A program made the translations under genes and the position numbers. From Noviherbaspirillum autotrophicum (GTDB taxonomy: Bacteria; Pseudomonadota; Gammaproteobacteria; Burkholderiales; Burkholderiaceae_D): DNA of 64,000 nucleotides. Positions 9,298 through 19,600 of the stretch are shown piece by piece; positions within the stretch are counted from its first letter, which is position 1; each line of letters opens with the position of its first letter. The notes beneath the pieces were generated by a model, which saw only the letters and a program-made list of their open reading frames with translations, was not told the origin of the DNA and made no database searches. Location: the NCBI RefSeq assembly GCF_000818395.1, contig NZ_JWJG01000028.1:1302212-1366211 (forward strand), read 5' to 3'.

Positions 9298-12200
9298 TCA
9301 TCCACTTCTTTCCGAATTGTTCAATGCTTCGCTGGCGGGTGCCGCAGGCTTGCGCAACAACTTGGTTACGACCGGATCCTTCCACGGCCCGGTGATCTGA
9401 TATTCGAAAGTGAATGCCTTCATCAGCGGATCGCGCAGGAATAGCTGGGCGAGGAAACTGCCGACGCCGATCACCGGATTCACCGCCAGCCCATACACGA
9501 CCGATGCCGTGCCTACATTAATTTCGGGAATCACTACAACATGCAGATTCTGCGCCTCTTTCGCAATGTCGGCACTACCATCAATCAAGACAGTGGCAGC
9601 GACGCCGCGCATCTTGAAGTTATCGGTCCTCGCCACGCCATGCATGATGGATGCCGTCGCAGTGATGCCGTCGAATGCGAAGCCTTGCGAAAACACGTCG
9701 CGGAAATCCAGCGCAAGGCGGCGCGGCAGCGATTGCAGGCTGAGTACACCCAGCAGTTTCGCCGCAGCCGGATCGACCTTGAGGAACTGGCCGGACGCCA
9801 TGTTCAGGGTAAGCTTTCCCATCAGACTCGGAATGTCGAGCGAAAACGGCAAGCCTTTCCAGCTGACATCCCCTTCCATCTTGCCCCTGCCTCCGCGCAG
9901 CACGTTGGCAAAGCCAAAGCGATCAAGCAAGCGGCCAGCGTCGCCGATATTAAGCGTATAGACCAGATTGGAAATATTTTCTCCGCCGCGCAGAATCCAT
10001 TTTCCGGTAGCCTTGAATTCGGCGTCGGCATTGACGAGGGAAAGCTTGTTGACGCGCCACTCGCGCCCGGCAGGGCCGCCGGCATCGCTCGCCGCCAGTT
10101 CGAGGTGGCCGAATTTCTTGCCGAACAACTCGAAATTCTCCGCAACGATATCGACAGCCGGGATTTGCGTCGAGGTGTTTTTCCCCTCCAACAAGTCAGT
10201 CACATCCGATGCCGCCGCCTCGGGAATAATGAGCGACGCCAGGCGTGCCGTCACCTTTCCCAGCCCCTGTCCGGGCTGCGCTTCGTTCCAGGTCAGATAG
10301 CCGGATGCCTGGTCGGAGTCGATGTTGGCTTGCCAGACTCCCTTCTGGTGCGACGCGCCGACCACCACGTTATCGAGCTTCTTGTTCATCACGACCAGCT
10401 CGCCGGCCCGTGCGGCCAAGACTTCGGGCTCGATATATGGGGCAATGGATGGGCCGTCCTGCTGCTCCTTGCTCTTGTCGCTTGCCACCACCGAAGCCAT
10501 TGCGCGGCGCCATGCATCAACATCGAGCGACTTCAGGCTGACATTGGCGACCACTCCGGCGTCCGGTTGCGGCGCCGGCACGTTCACGCCGATGCCACCG
10601 CGTACCACGCGCCAATTCGCATCCTTGTCGGCCGTTTTCTGGCGCTCATAGCGGGCGACGATCGCGCTGCCTAGCGACAGCTTCATTTCGTCGCGTGCGA
10701 CGCTGGAGTTACTCGAAGGCAAGCCAGTCAGCTCGAAGCGCAGCGGCATGCTTTCGCCGGCCGTCTTGCGCAAGGGCGCAGGAAAATCGAGCGCGACGCC
10801 GACCATATTCGATTCGACTGTAATGTCAGGCTGTTTGTTGCGCACGCGGATCAGCGTACTGTAACGCGTGCTGCCGGAGATGCGCTCGGACGAGCGCTGC
10901 ACGCCGTAATTCTTGCGAACGCCTTCCGCCGACAGCATGCCGTCGGCCTTGACCACGATGTTGCCGTCACGCTGGGTACCACCGGTAATCGTTACCGGAC
11001 CGCCCAGGAAATTGGCCTTGATGCCATTCAGGTTGAAGCCCTTTTCATGAAATTCCAGCTTGCCGTTCGCGGACAGTAACGGCGGAATTATGTTTCGCAG
11101 CGTGACGTTATTGCCGGCGAATTGCAGCGTGCCCTTCACCTTCGTATCCGGCATATGCTCCAGCGGCATCTGCAGCTTCAGGTCGAGCCGTGCATTGCCG
11201 TTCGCCTTGGTTTCCTCGGTGAACTGGCCGATCCAGTCGGCCACCGGGCTGTCCTTGGTAAACTGCACGAAATTCTGTAGCGCTCCTTCGGCATTGCCGT
11301 CAATGGCCAGTTGCATGTCATGCGTCGCCAAGTCGGGGATCACGGCCTTGACGTTCGACAAGTTCACTCCCGCCGTCTTCGCGCTATGTGCATTGATTTC
11401 CATGCGCGTGCGGTCGAATGCGATCGTTCCCCGGATGTCTTCCAGCAGCGGCCAAAATGGCGCCTTGCCATCCTTGCCGAAGTGCCCCGGCGTGTAATTG
11501 AGCTTGCCACCCTCGATGCGGCCGACCACGCTGAAATCCCCCCTGGCCCGGTCGCCGGCCGCCTGGTGCTGGAACGGGAATTGTGCGAGGTCTCCCTTGA
11601 GCCTGAACTTCAGGTCATGCACGGTGCCGCCCGCCAACGCGCCGCTTAGCCAGTCGCGCAATCCTTCCGGCGTTTGCAGCGGCAGATAGCGGCCGACATT
11701 CTGCAGTTCCAGCCCATTAAGCTTGCCCGACACGTCAATCGTGCCATTCGGTTTGCCGGATTTGCCGTTCAGCGACATCATGTGCTTGCCGGAAAATGAT
11801 CCAGACAAAGATTCCTGCACGAAATCCATTTTCTGTACGTCAAGCAGGAGCTGGTCCTTGCCCTGGAAAGCCCAGGTTGCCTGCATCAGCAGCCGGTCGA
11901 ACGGCATCACGGGATCGGCGAAATAGGCGGGCAACTGCAGTTTCACGCCGCTGGAGGCGAGGCTGAAACTGCCACCGCGGTCGTTGGCATCGATCTGCCC
12001 GGTCAGGTTGTCAAAACCGGGAATGGCCGGCACGGCGGCCTGCGCCGGCATCTTGCCGCTCTTCGCTCGAGCCGGGCGCGCCGCCTGCGCATTGAGCGAC
12101 AGGCCGGCGAACTGGCCCTTGACGCTGTACGAGGAAATATCGGGATAAGTGCCCTGCCACTGTGCCGAAAAATCCTTGAGAATGCCGCGCGGCGCGAAAT

Positions 12201-13467
12201 CGGCCAGCATCTGGCGCTGCTCGACCGGCAACGGCAGCCGCTCGACGAAACTGGCCAGCGTCTGCAGATCGAGCAGCCTGGCCTTGATTTCAGTCTTTTC
12301 GGGCTTGCCGCGCCGTGCCGGGGTGAAACTTTCGCTGATGGTGGTTCTGGGCAGGAACAGGCCGTCATCCGTGCGCAGCGAGAAATCGGTCAGCGAAATG
12401 GCATGGCCATTCATCCCCAGCGTCGGCTTGCCATCCGCGCGGCTCGGGTTGATTTCCTCACGTACCGATACCCGGCCCGATACGTCGGCCAGGATCATCA
12501 TCGGCAAATCGGGGCGCAGCCTGGTCGACACATTCGTCAGGCTCAGGTCGGACGTGAAATTGGCGACCCGCGCATGATCGAAGTCCAGCCATGCGCGCAC
12601 CGAGCCTTTCCCCTGCTGCATTTCGACCGGGTAGTCGAGGTACGTTTTCCAGACCGTGAGGTCGGTGTCGCGCAAATCTGCATACAGCTCGCCCTTCCAC
12701 AGCGCAGGGTCGGAGATGCGGGGGGTGAAGCCCGGATGCTCGAACGCCGCACGCACGTCGAGCGGCGCGGCGAACGCTGCCGGCGGCGTCGCCTTCAATG
12801 CGAAGCGATGGGTGCGCCAGTGGTTGCGCAGGACGAGATCGACGTTTTCTAGCAATAGCTCGGGCGCGGCGCGCTTGTAGTCGTTCCAGTGCAGCCGGCC
12901 ATCGCGGATGACGATTTCGTTTTGCGACAGCACCCAGTCTGCGCCCTTGCCGTTGCCGCTCTTGCCGGTGTCGATATAGATGCCCGCCACATACAGCTTG
13001 CCGTCGGCATCGCGCCGTACATCCATGTCGGGCCGCACGATTTCCAGATGATGCAGGCGCAAATCGCCGGCGGGAACCGTCCACCAGGACAGGGTCGCCG
13101 ACACGTCCGGCAGGTGCAGGGCCGCATTGCCGAACTTGTCATGGATGACGACATCGTGCAGCGCCAAGCGCGGCCGCAGTCCATCCCACGACGCCTCGAT
13201 GTCCGCGATCGTGACCTTGTTGCCAAGCGCGCGTGTGGCCATCTGCTCCACGTCGGGCTTGTAGCTGTCGATATTGGGAAGAACCAGGTAGCGCAGCGCC
13301 AGCACCAGCATGCAAAAAATGAAGTAGGCGGCAATACTCAGCTTGAGGAGCGCGCCCAGTGCATGGTGGGTGACGGTGTTAGCAGTTCGATAACCTTCCC
13401 GAAGTGCATGCCAGCATGTGGTTAACCGATCAGTCGTCTTGTTCGGAGTGATTTGGTCGGTGGACAT
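9298..13467 (-). CDS. yhdP: YhdP-family AsmA-like envelope protein
   Basis: 1389-residue protein with one N-terminal membrane helix (about residues 40-68, rich in LLKLSIAAYFIFCMLVLAL) and a very long periplasmic beta-rich body, ending in an AsmA-like C-terminal domain (INVGTASVVYGLAVNPVIG). YhdP belongs to the bridge-like group with TamB and YdbH that moves phospholipid from the inner to the outer membrane; this is known in E. coli and inferred here. ATG 13467 is taken instead of the adjoining TTG at 13470. It heads the yhdP-nit-tldD run and is divergent from glnE, with about 100 bp shared upstream region. Length is slightly above that of E. coli YhdP. Confidence 0.9.
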   Translation of the reverse strand: MSTDQITPNKTTDRLTTCWHALREGYRTANTVTHHALGALLKLSIAAYFIFCMLVLALRYLVLPNIDSYKPDVEQMATRALGNKVTIADIEASWDGLRPRLALHDVVIHDKFGNAALHLPDVSATLSWWTVPAGDLRLHHLEIVRPDMDVRRDADGKLYVAGIYIDTGKSGNGKGADWVLSQNEIVIRDGRLHWNDYKRAAPELLLENVDLVLRNHWRTHRFALKATPPAAFAAPLDVRAAFEHPGFTPRISDPALWKGELYADLRDTDLTVWKTYLDYPVEMQQGKGSVRAWLDFDHARVANFTSDLSLTNVSTRLRPDLPMMILADVSGRVSVREEINPSRADGKPTLGMNGHAISLTDFSLRTDDGLFLPRTTISESFTPARRGKPEKTEIKARLLDLQTLASFVERLPLPVEQRQMLADFAPRGILKDFSAQWQGTYPDISSYSVKGQFAGLSLNAQAARPARAKSGKMPAQAAVPAIPGFDNLTGQIDANDRGGSFSLASSGVKLQLPAYFADPVMPFDRLLMQATWAFQGKDQLLLDVQKMDFVQESLSGSFSGKHMMSLNGKSGKPNGTIDVSGKLNGLELQNVGRYLPLQTPEGLRDWLSGALAGGTVHDLKFRLKGDLAQFPFQHQAAGDRARGDFSVVGRIEGGKLNYTPGHFGKDGKAPFWPLLEDIRGTIAFDRTRMEINAHSAKTAGVNLSNVKAVIPDLATHDMQLAIDGNAEGALQNFVQFTKDSPVADWIGQFTEETKANGNARLDLKLQMPLEHMPDTKVKGTLQFAGNNVTLRNIIPPLLSANGKLEFHEKGFNLNGIKANFLGGPVTITGGTQRDGNIVVKADGMLSAEGVRKNYGVQRSSERISGSTRYSTLIRVRNKQPDITVESNMVGVALDFPAPLRKTAGESMPLRFELTGLPSSNSSVARDEMKLSLGSAIVARYERQKTADKDANWRVVRGGIGVNVPAPQPDAGVVANVSLKSLDVDAWRRAMASVVASDKSKEQQDGPSIAPYIEPEVLAARAGELVVMNKKLDNVVVGASHQKGVWQANIDSDQASGYLTWNEAQPGQGLGKVTARLASLIIPEAAASDVTDLLEGKNTSTQIPAVDIVAENFELFGKKFGHLELAASDAGGPAGREWRVNKLSLVNADAEFKATGKWILRGGENISNLVYTLNIGDAGRLLDRFGFANVLRGGRGKMEGDVSWKGLPFSLDIPSLMGKLTLNMASGQFLKVDPAAAKLLGVLSLQSLPRRLALDFRDVFSQGFAFDGITATASIMHGVARTDNFKMRGVAATVLIDGSADIAKEAQNLHVVVIPEINVGTASVVYGLAVNPVIGVGSFLAQLFLRDPLMKAFTFEYQITGPWKDPVVTKLLRKPAAPASEALNNSERSG

Positions 13468-13566
13468 CAATCAGAAAGGCACCAGCGTAAAATAGTATCA
13501 AATAGTCTCAAATTGCGAACAGCCTGTTCGCATGTGTATCATCGGCGTGTCGATATTTTCCTTGTA

Positions 13567-16353
13567 ATGGGAAAGCCGGTAACGAAGCCCCCAAGCGCAG
13601 ACAGCATCCTCTTAATTTTTATCCCTGATACTGTGACCCCGTCCTATTTGACCAGTAACGTTGCCTCCCGGTTCTATTCACGATGGCTCAATGCCGACCC
13701 AGCCCGTGCAGGAATGGTAACTTCTCTTGCAGAATTATCTATTACCCCTGCGATTTTTGCTCGTCTTTTACAAAATGAAACTGCGGCCGGCATGCCGTTG
13801 CCGCGTGCCATGCGGCGGGTGCGCAATCTGGTGCTGGCGGGGCTGATCGAGCGCGACCTTTCCGGCCGCGCGGAGCTGGATGAAGTGATGGCGGCCATCA
13901 GCGGATTTGCCGATTTCGCCATCCGTACCCACCTGGCGGCGTTGATGGCGGAAATGACGCAGGCGCACGGCACGCCGATCGGCGCCGAATCGGGCAAGCC
14001 GCAGGAAATGATCGTGCTCGGCATGGGCAAGTTGGGCGGCGGCGAACTGAACGTGTCGTCGGATATCGACCTCATCTTTGTTTACCCGGAAGATGGAGAA
14101 ACCCGCACCACCACGCCGGAACAGCGCCAGTTGTCCAATCACGAATTCTTCGTGCGGCTCGGCCGCAAGCTGATCGGCGCCTTGTCCGAGATTACCGAGG
14201 ATGGATTCACGTTCCGCGTCGACATGGCGCTGCGTCCCAACGGCGCATCCGGCCCGCTGGTGGCGAGCATGGCAATGGTGGAGGAATACCTGATCGTGCA
14301 GGGGCGCGAATGGGAGCGCTATGCCTGGGTCAAGGCCCGTGCGGTCACAGGACAGCCGGAAGATATCGCGGCGCTTGACCAGATCGTGCGGCCATTCGTC
14401 TACCGGCGTTACCTGGACTTTGGCGCGATCGAGGCGTTGCGCAACATGCATGCGCAGATCCGCGCCGAGGTGGCGCGCCAGGAAGCGCGCCACCCGGAGC
14501 GCAGCAACAACGTCAAGCTCGGGCGCGGCGGCATCCGCGAGATCGAGTTCCTGGCGCAGGTGTTCCAGCTCATCCGCGGCGGACGCGACGCGACGCTGCG
14601 CGACCGCTCCACCCGCGCCACCCTGCATACTCTGGCAGAAAAGAACCTGCTGAGCACCGCCGAGGTGGAGCAGCTGCTGCATGCCTATACCTTCCTGCGC
14701 AACCTGGAACACCGCCTGCAGTACCTGGACGACGCCCAGACCCACACCTTCCCGGTCAATCCGGAAGACCGGCTGACGGTCGCGAAGATGATGGGCTGTC
14801 AGGACATCGAGTCGCTGCTGGCGGAACTCGACATTCAGCGCAAGATCGTCGCTGCGCAATTTGATGCGATCTTCAGCGACAAGAAAAGCGCGCAGGCCGA
14901 GGGCAATGCGGGCGAAGCCGCCGCGCCCCCGATTCTGTCCGATGCGGAAAGCAGTGAGGCGATTGCTGCACGCCTGTCCGCGATCGGTTTTAACGACGCG
15001 GCAGCGGTGGCGCAACGCCTGCTGCTGACCCTGCAGTCCCCCAAGCTGCAGTCGCTGCCGGAAGCCAGCCGCGGCAAGCTGACAGCCTTGATCAATTCGG
15101 CGCTACCGCTCATCGCGGCCAGCACCACGGACCATGCGGCTACGCTCGCGCGCCTGCTCGACTTCTTCGAGGCGATCGCACGTCGCGCCGCCTACCTGGC
15201 GCTGCTGACCGAATATCCGCACACGCTCGAACGCGTGATCCGGATGATGAGCGCCAGCGACTGGGCAGCGAAATACCTGACGCGCCACCCGATCCTGCTG
15301 GACGAATTGCTGGAAGACCGCACGCTCAAGGCAGCACCAGACTGGGCCGCGTTCGCCGCCGAAGTACAGCGCCAGCTGGCGGCCCATGCGGGCGACACCG
15401 AGCATCAGATGAACGTGCTGCGCGACCTGCACCACGCCCAGCTGTTCCGCCTGCTGGCACAGGATCTGGAAGGCGATCTGACGGTCGAGCGGCTGGCCGA
15501 CCACCTGTCCGCGCTGGCCGACATTCTGGTCGATGCAACCGTTAAGGCGGTCTGGCAGACGATCCACAACCGCCATGTCGAGGTGCCGAAGTTCGCGGTG
15601 ATTGCATACGGCAAGCTGGGCGGCAAGGAACTCGGCTATGCATCCGACCTGGACGTAATTTTCCTGTTCGACGACGACCATCCTGAGGCGCCTGGCCTGT
15701 ATGCGAAGCTGGCGCAGCGCTTCATCACCTGGATGACCAGCCATACGCCGGCCGGCATCCTGTTCGATGTCGACATCGCATTGCGTCCGGACGGCGCCAG
15801 CGGCCTTCTGGTGTCGCGCCTGTCCGCATTCGAAAAGTATCAGGCCGAATCGGCCTGGGTGTGGGAGCATCAGGCGCTCACGCGCGCGCGCTTCTGCGCG
15901 GGCGATGCGGCCATTGGCGAGCGCTTCGAGGCTATCCGCGAAGCCGTCCTGCGCCAGCCGCGCGACCCCGAAAAGCTGAAGAGCGAAGTGCTGGCGATGC
16001 GCCGGAAAATGCGCGACGCGCATCCGAACCGCTCGCAGCAGTTCGACCTGAAGCACGATGCGGGCGGCATGATCGATATTGAATTCATCGTGCAGTTCCT
16101 GGTGCTGCGCCACGCCGCCCAATATCCGCAACTGACCGCCGACATCGGCAATATCGCCCTGCTGCGGCTCTGCGGAGAGCTTGGCTTGATCGACGCGGTG
16201 CTGGCTAACGAGGTGGCGGCGGCCTACCGCGCCTTCCGCAAGCTGCAGCACCAGATCCGTCTGCAGGGCCACGACCGCGCGCGCGTCGAATTCGGACGGG
16301 TGGAAAACGAGGCGGCGCGGGTCAAGCGGCTGTGGTCGGCTGTCCTGGCATGA
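13567..16353 (+). CDS. glnE: Bifunctional glutamine synthetase adenylyltransferase/adenylyl-removing enzyme
   Basis: 928 residues, close to the 946 of E. coli GlnE. Two nucleotidyltransferase domains are evident: GMGKLGGGELNVSSDIDLIF near residue 152 (adenylyl-removing half) and YGKLGGKELGYASDLDVIFL near residue 680 (adenylylating half), each followed by a helical GlnD_UR_UTase-like domain. It tunes glutamine synthetase activity in response to PII and glutamine. ATG 13567 is the first plausible start; the frame is open further upstream but overlaps the yhdP start region. The exact start is uncertain because no clear ribosome site precedes it. Function secure. Confidence 0.94.
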   Translation: MGKPVTKPPSADSILLIFIPDTVTPSYLTSNVASRFYSRWLNADPARAGMVTSLAELSITPAIFARLLQNETAAGMPLPRAMRRVRNLVLAGLIERDLSGRAELDEVMAAISGFADFAIRTHLAALMAEMTQAHGTPIGAESGKPQEMIVLGMGKLGGGELNVSSDIDLIFVYPEDGETRTTTPEQRQLSNHEFFVRLGRKLIGALSEITEDGFTFRVDMALRPNGASGPLVASMAMVEEYLIVQGREWERYAWVKARAVTGQPEDIAALDQIVRPFVYRRYLDFGAIEALRNMHAQIRAEVARQEARHPERSNNVKLGRGGIREIEFLAQVFQLIRGGRDATLRDRSTRATLHTLAEKNLLSTAEVEQLLHAYTFLRNLEHRLQYLDDAQTHTFPVNPEDRLTVAKMMGCQDIESLLAELDIQRKIVAAQFDAIFSDKKSAQAEGNAGEAAAPPILSDAESSEAIAARLSAIGFNDAAAVAQRLLLTLQSPKLQSLPEASRGKLTALINSALPLIAASTTDHAATLARLLDFFEAIARRAAYLALLTEYPHTLERVIRMMSASDWAAKYLTRHPILLDELLEDRTLKAAPDWAAFAAEVQRQLAAHAGDTEHQMNVLRDLHHAQLFRLLAQDLEGDLTVERLADHLSALADILVDATVKAVWQTIHNRHVEVPKFAVIAYGKLGGKELGYASDLDVIFLFDDDHPEAPGLYAKLAQRFITWMTSHTPAGILFDVDIALRPDGASGLLVSRLSAFEKYQAESAWVWEHQALTRARFCAGDAAIGERFEAIREAVLRQPRDPEKLKSEVLAMRRKMRDAHPNRSQQFDLKHDAGGMIDIEFIVQFLVLRHAAQYPQLTADIGNIALLRLCGELGLIDAVLANEVAAAYRAFRKLQHQIRLQGHDRARVEFGRVENEAARVKRLWSAVLA

Positions 16354-16408
16354 TCGCAACCGCATGCGGCGGTCGTTGCCCTGGTAACGAAACCGAACGG
16401 AGTACGGA

Positions 16409-16603
16409 ATGAACAAGCAAAATGCGAAGGGCCAGCGCCTGGCAGCACTTTTTTTACTTGGAAACTTGCTGTTCAACTATCCATTGCTGACCCTGTTTAA
16501 TCGTGCCGATATGGTAGCGGGCATCCCGCTGCTGTACCTGTACGTCTTCGGCGCCTGGGCATTGCTGATCGTCCTGCTGGCCTGCGTGGTCGAGAGGCGG
16601 TAA
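16409..16603 (+). CDS. Small two-helix membrane protein next to an SSS-type sensor
   Basis: 64 residues: a basic N-terminus (MNKQNAKGQR), one hydrophobic helix (about residues 11-31, LAALFLLGNLLFNYPLLTLF) and a second (about 38-60), ending in VVERR. It starts at ATG 16409 with a GGAG ribosome site and ends 40 bp before the SSS-GGDEF-EAL gene. Small two-helix proteins commonly precede sodium:solute symporter genes (DUF4212-like proteins precede acetate permeases), so this is probably an accessory subunit of the large protein (inference from position). I do not recognise a named family. Confidence 0.75.
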   Translation: MNKQNAKGQRLAALFLLGNLLFNYPLLTLFNRADMVAGIPLLYLYVFGAWALLIVLLACVVERR

Positions 16604-16643
16604 CGCCATGCGCAAGCCGGAACGCCAACCGGAGCAGGCGTAA

Positions 16644-19600
16644 ATGTTGCCTGGCTGGCTCATCGCGCTGGTCGCCTTCGCCTACCTCGGCGCCTTGTTC
16701 GCGATCGCCTATTGCGGCGACAAGGCTGCTGCCGGCGGGCGCAGCATCATTGCCAATCCGTACGTCTATTCGCTGTCGATGGCAGTGTATGCCTCGGCCT
16801 GGACGTTTTACGGCAGTGTCGGGCGCGCGGCCGGCAGCGGCATCGGATTTTTGCCGGTATATCTCGGCCCGACGGTGATGATCACGCTGTGGTGGATCGT
16901 GCTGCGCAAGATCATCCGCATCGCCAAGGACAACCACATTACCTCGCTCGCCGATTTTGTTTCCTCGCGCTACGGCAAGAGCGCGGCACTGGCCGGACTC
17001 GTCACCACCATCGCGACGCTGGGCATCGTCCCCTACATCTCGCTGCAGCTAAAGGCGATTTCCACCAGCTTCAACGTCCTGCTCGGATATCCGAGCATCC
17101 GCACACCGCCGCCCCAGTCCGGACCGATCATCGCCGATACCGCCTTTTATGCGGCGCTCATCCTCGGGGCGTTCACGATCCTGTTCGGAACGCGGCACCT
17201 GGATGCCTCGGAACGGCACGAGGGCATGGTAGCGGCGGTGGCTTTCGAGTCGCTGGTCAAGCTGGTTGCCTTCCTGTGCGTGGGCATCTTCGTCACCTAC
17301 GGGCTGTACGACGGCTTCGGCGATCTCTTCACCAAGGCCGCGGCATTGCCCCAGGTGCTCGACGCCTTCACCATCGGCGGCCCGCGGCTCGACGTGTACC
17401 ACAACTGGGCTTCGCTGTTTACGGTGGCGTTCATTTCGATGCTGGCGATCATGTTCCTGCCACGTCAGTTTCAGGTCGCCGTGGTAGAAAATGTGGACGA
17501 GCAGCACTTGAACAAGGCGATTTGGCTGTTTCCGCTGTACCTGCTGCTGTTCAACGTTTTCGTCCTGCCAATCGCCTTCGGCGGCCTGCTGCATTTTTCG
17601 GGGCAGAGTGCCGATCCGGACACCTTCATCCTGACCCTGCCGATGAGCGCTCAGCAACCGGCGCTCGCGCTGCTGGTGTTCATCGGCGGATTTTCAGCCG
17701 CCACCGGCATGGTGATCGTTGAATGCATTGCCCTGTCGACTATGGTGTGCAACGACCTGGTGATGCCGGTGCTGCTGCGCTTCAGGCGGCTGCGCCTGTC
17801 GGAAAGCGAGGACTTGTCCGGGCTGCTGCTTGGCATCCGGCGCATGACGATCGTGCTCATCCTGCTGTTCGGCTATGCCTATTTCCGCCTTGCCGGCGAG
17901 GCGTATGCGCTGGTGGCGACCGGGCTGATTTCCTTTGCCGCAGTCGCCCAGTTCGCCCCGGCCGTCCTGGGCGGCATCTACTGGCGAGGCGCAACGCGTG
18001 CCGGCGCATTGGCCGGCCTGGGCGCAGGCTTCCTGGTCTGGACCTATACCCTGCTGCTGCCGGCATTCGCGCATTCCGGCTGGCTGCCGATGAGTTTCCT
18101 GGACGCAGGACCGTTCGGCATCGCGCTCCTGAAACCGCAAGAACTGTTTGGCCTGCAGGGCCTCGATGAAATCACGCATGCGATGCTGTGGAGCATGTTG
18201 GCCAACATCGGCGCTTATATCGGCGTATCCGTGACGACCGGCCAAAGCGCGCTGGAACAGACGCAGGCGGCGCTGTTCGTCGATGTGTTCAAGCACGGTC
18301 GAAATCCTGGGAACCTCAACCGGCGTACGCATGGATCGTTGCCTGAGCTGCATGCGCTGCTGTCCCGCTTCCTGGGACCGGAGCGCGCGATCGCCACCTT
18401 TACCGGTTACGCACGGCAGCGCGGTCTGGACTGGCCGCGCGAAGCCGATGCGGAACTGGTCAATACGTCCGAAGCGCAGCTGGCTGGCGTGATCGGTGCG
18501 GCTTCCGCCCGGGCAATGATCGCATCCGTGATCGAGGAAGAGCCTTTGCACGATAGCCTGACCGGTTTGCCGAACCGCATGCTGTTGCTGGATCGCCTCA
18601 ATGACACGCTGGAGCAAGCAAAGCTCAAGGGCGATTACAACTGCGCCGTCCTGTTCCTGACGCTGGACCGCTTTCGCGTCATTACCGACAGCCTGGGGCG
18701 CGCTGCCGGCGACCAATTGCTAATCAATGTCGCACGGCGGCTGAAGGCCAGCCTACGCCTGGGCGAAACCGCAGCCCATTTGGGCGGCGACGAGTTCGCC
18801 CTCTTGCTCAACGGGATCAAGGATGCCAGCGAAGCGACCCGCTTCGCCGAGCAGCTGCAAACCGCGTTGAGTGCAGCCTATACGCTGGATGACAGCGAGG
18901 TCTATACGACGGCCAGCATCGGCATCGCCTTGAGCAACGCCGCCTATACCGTGCCGGACCACATCCTGCGCGACGCGGAAACCGCCAACCACCAGGCAGT
19001 CCTGCTTGGCGGCGCCTGCTGCGAGGTGTTCGGCGCCAACCTGCGCAAACGCGTGGTTGCGCTGCTCGACATGGAGACAAAGCTGCGCCAGGCGGCGGTC
19101 AAAGGCCGGGAATTCGAAGTGTATTACCAGCCGATCGTGGCATTCGCCAGCGGCAGGATATGCGGCTTTGAAGCGCTGGTGCGCATGCGCCGCGCCGATG
19201 GCAGCCTGATCCCGCCGAACGAGTTCATTCCACTCACGGAAGAAACCGGCCTGATCGTGCAAATCGGTCGCCACGTGCTGATGGAAGCATGCCGCCGGAT
19301 GCGCGAGTGGCAACTCAAATTTCCCGACCTGCCGCCGCTGCAGATCAGCGTCAACATCGCCGACCGGCAATTCGTGCACCCGAACCTGATGCAGCAGATC
19401 GATGAAGTGCTGGACATAACCGGCCTCGGCACCGACAGCCTGAAGTTGGAAGTAACGGAAACCGTCCTCATGGAACACGCGGAAGAAGCCTCCGCCGTAC
19501 TAGCCAAACTGCAAAGCAAGGGCATCAGGCTGCTGATGGACGATTTCGGCACGGGCTATTCATCGCTGTCCTACCTGCACCATTTCCCCGTTAATTCCCT

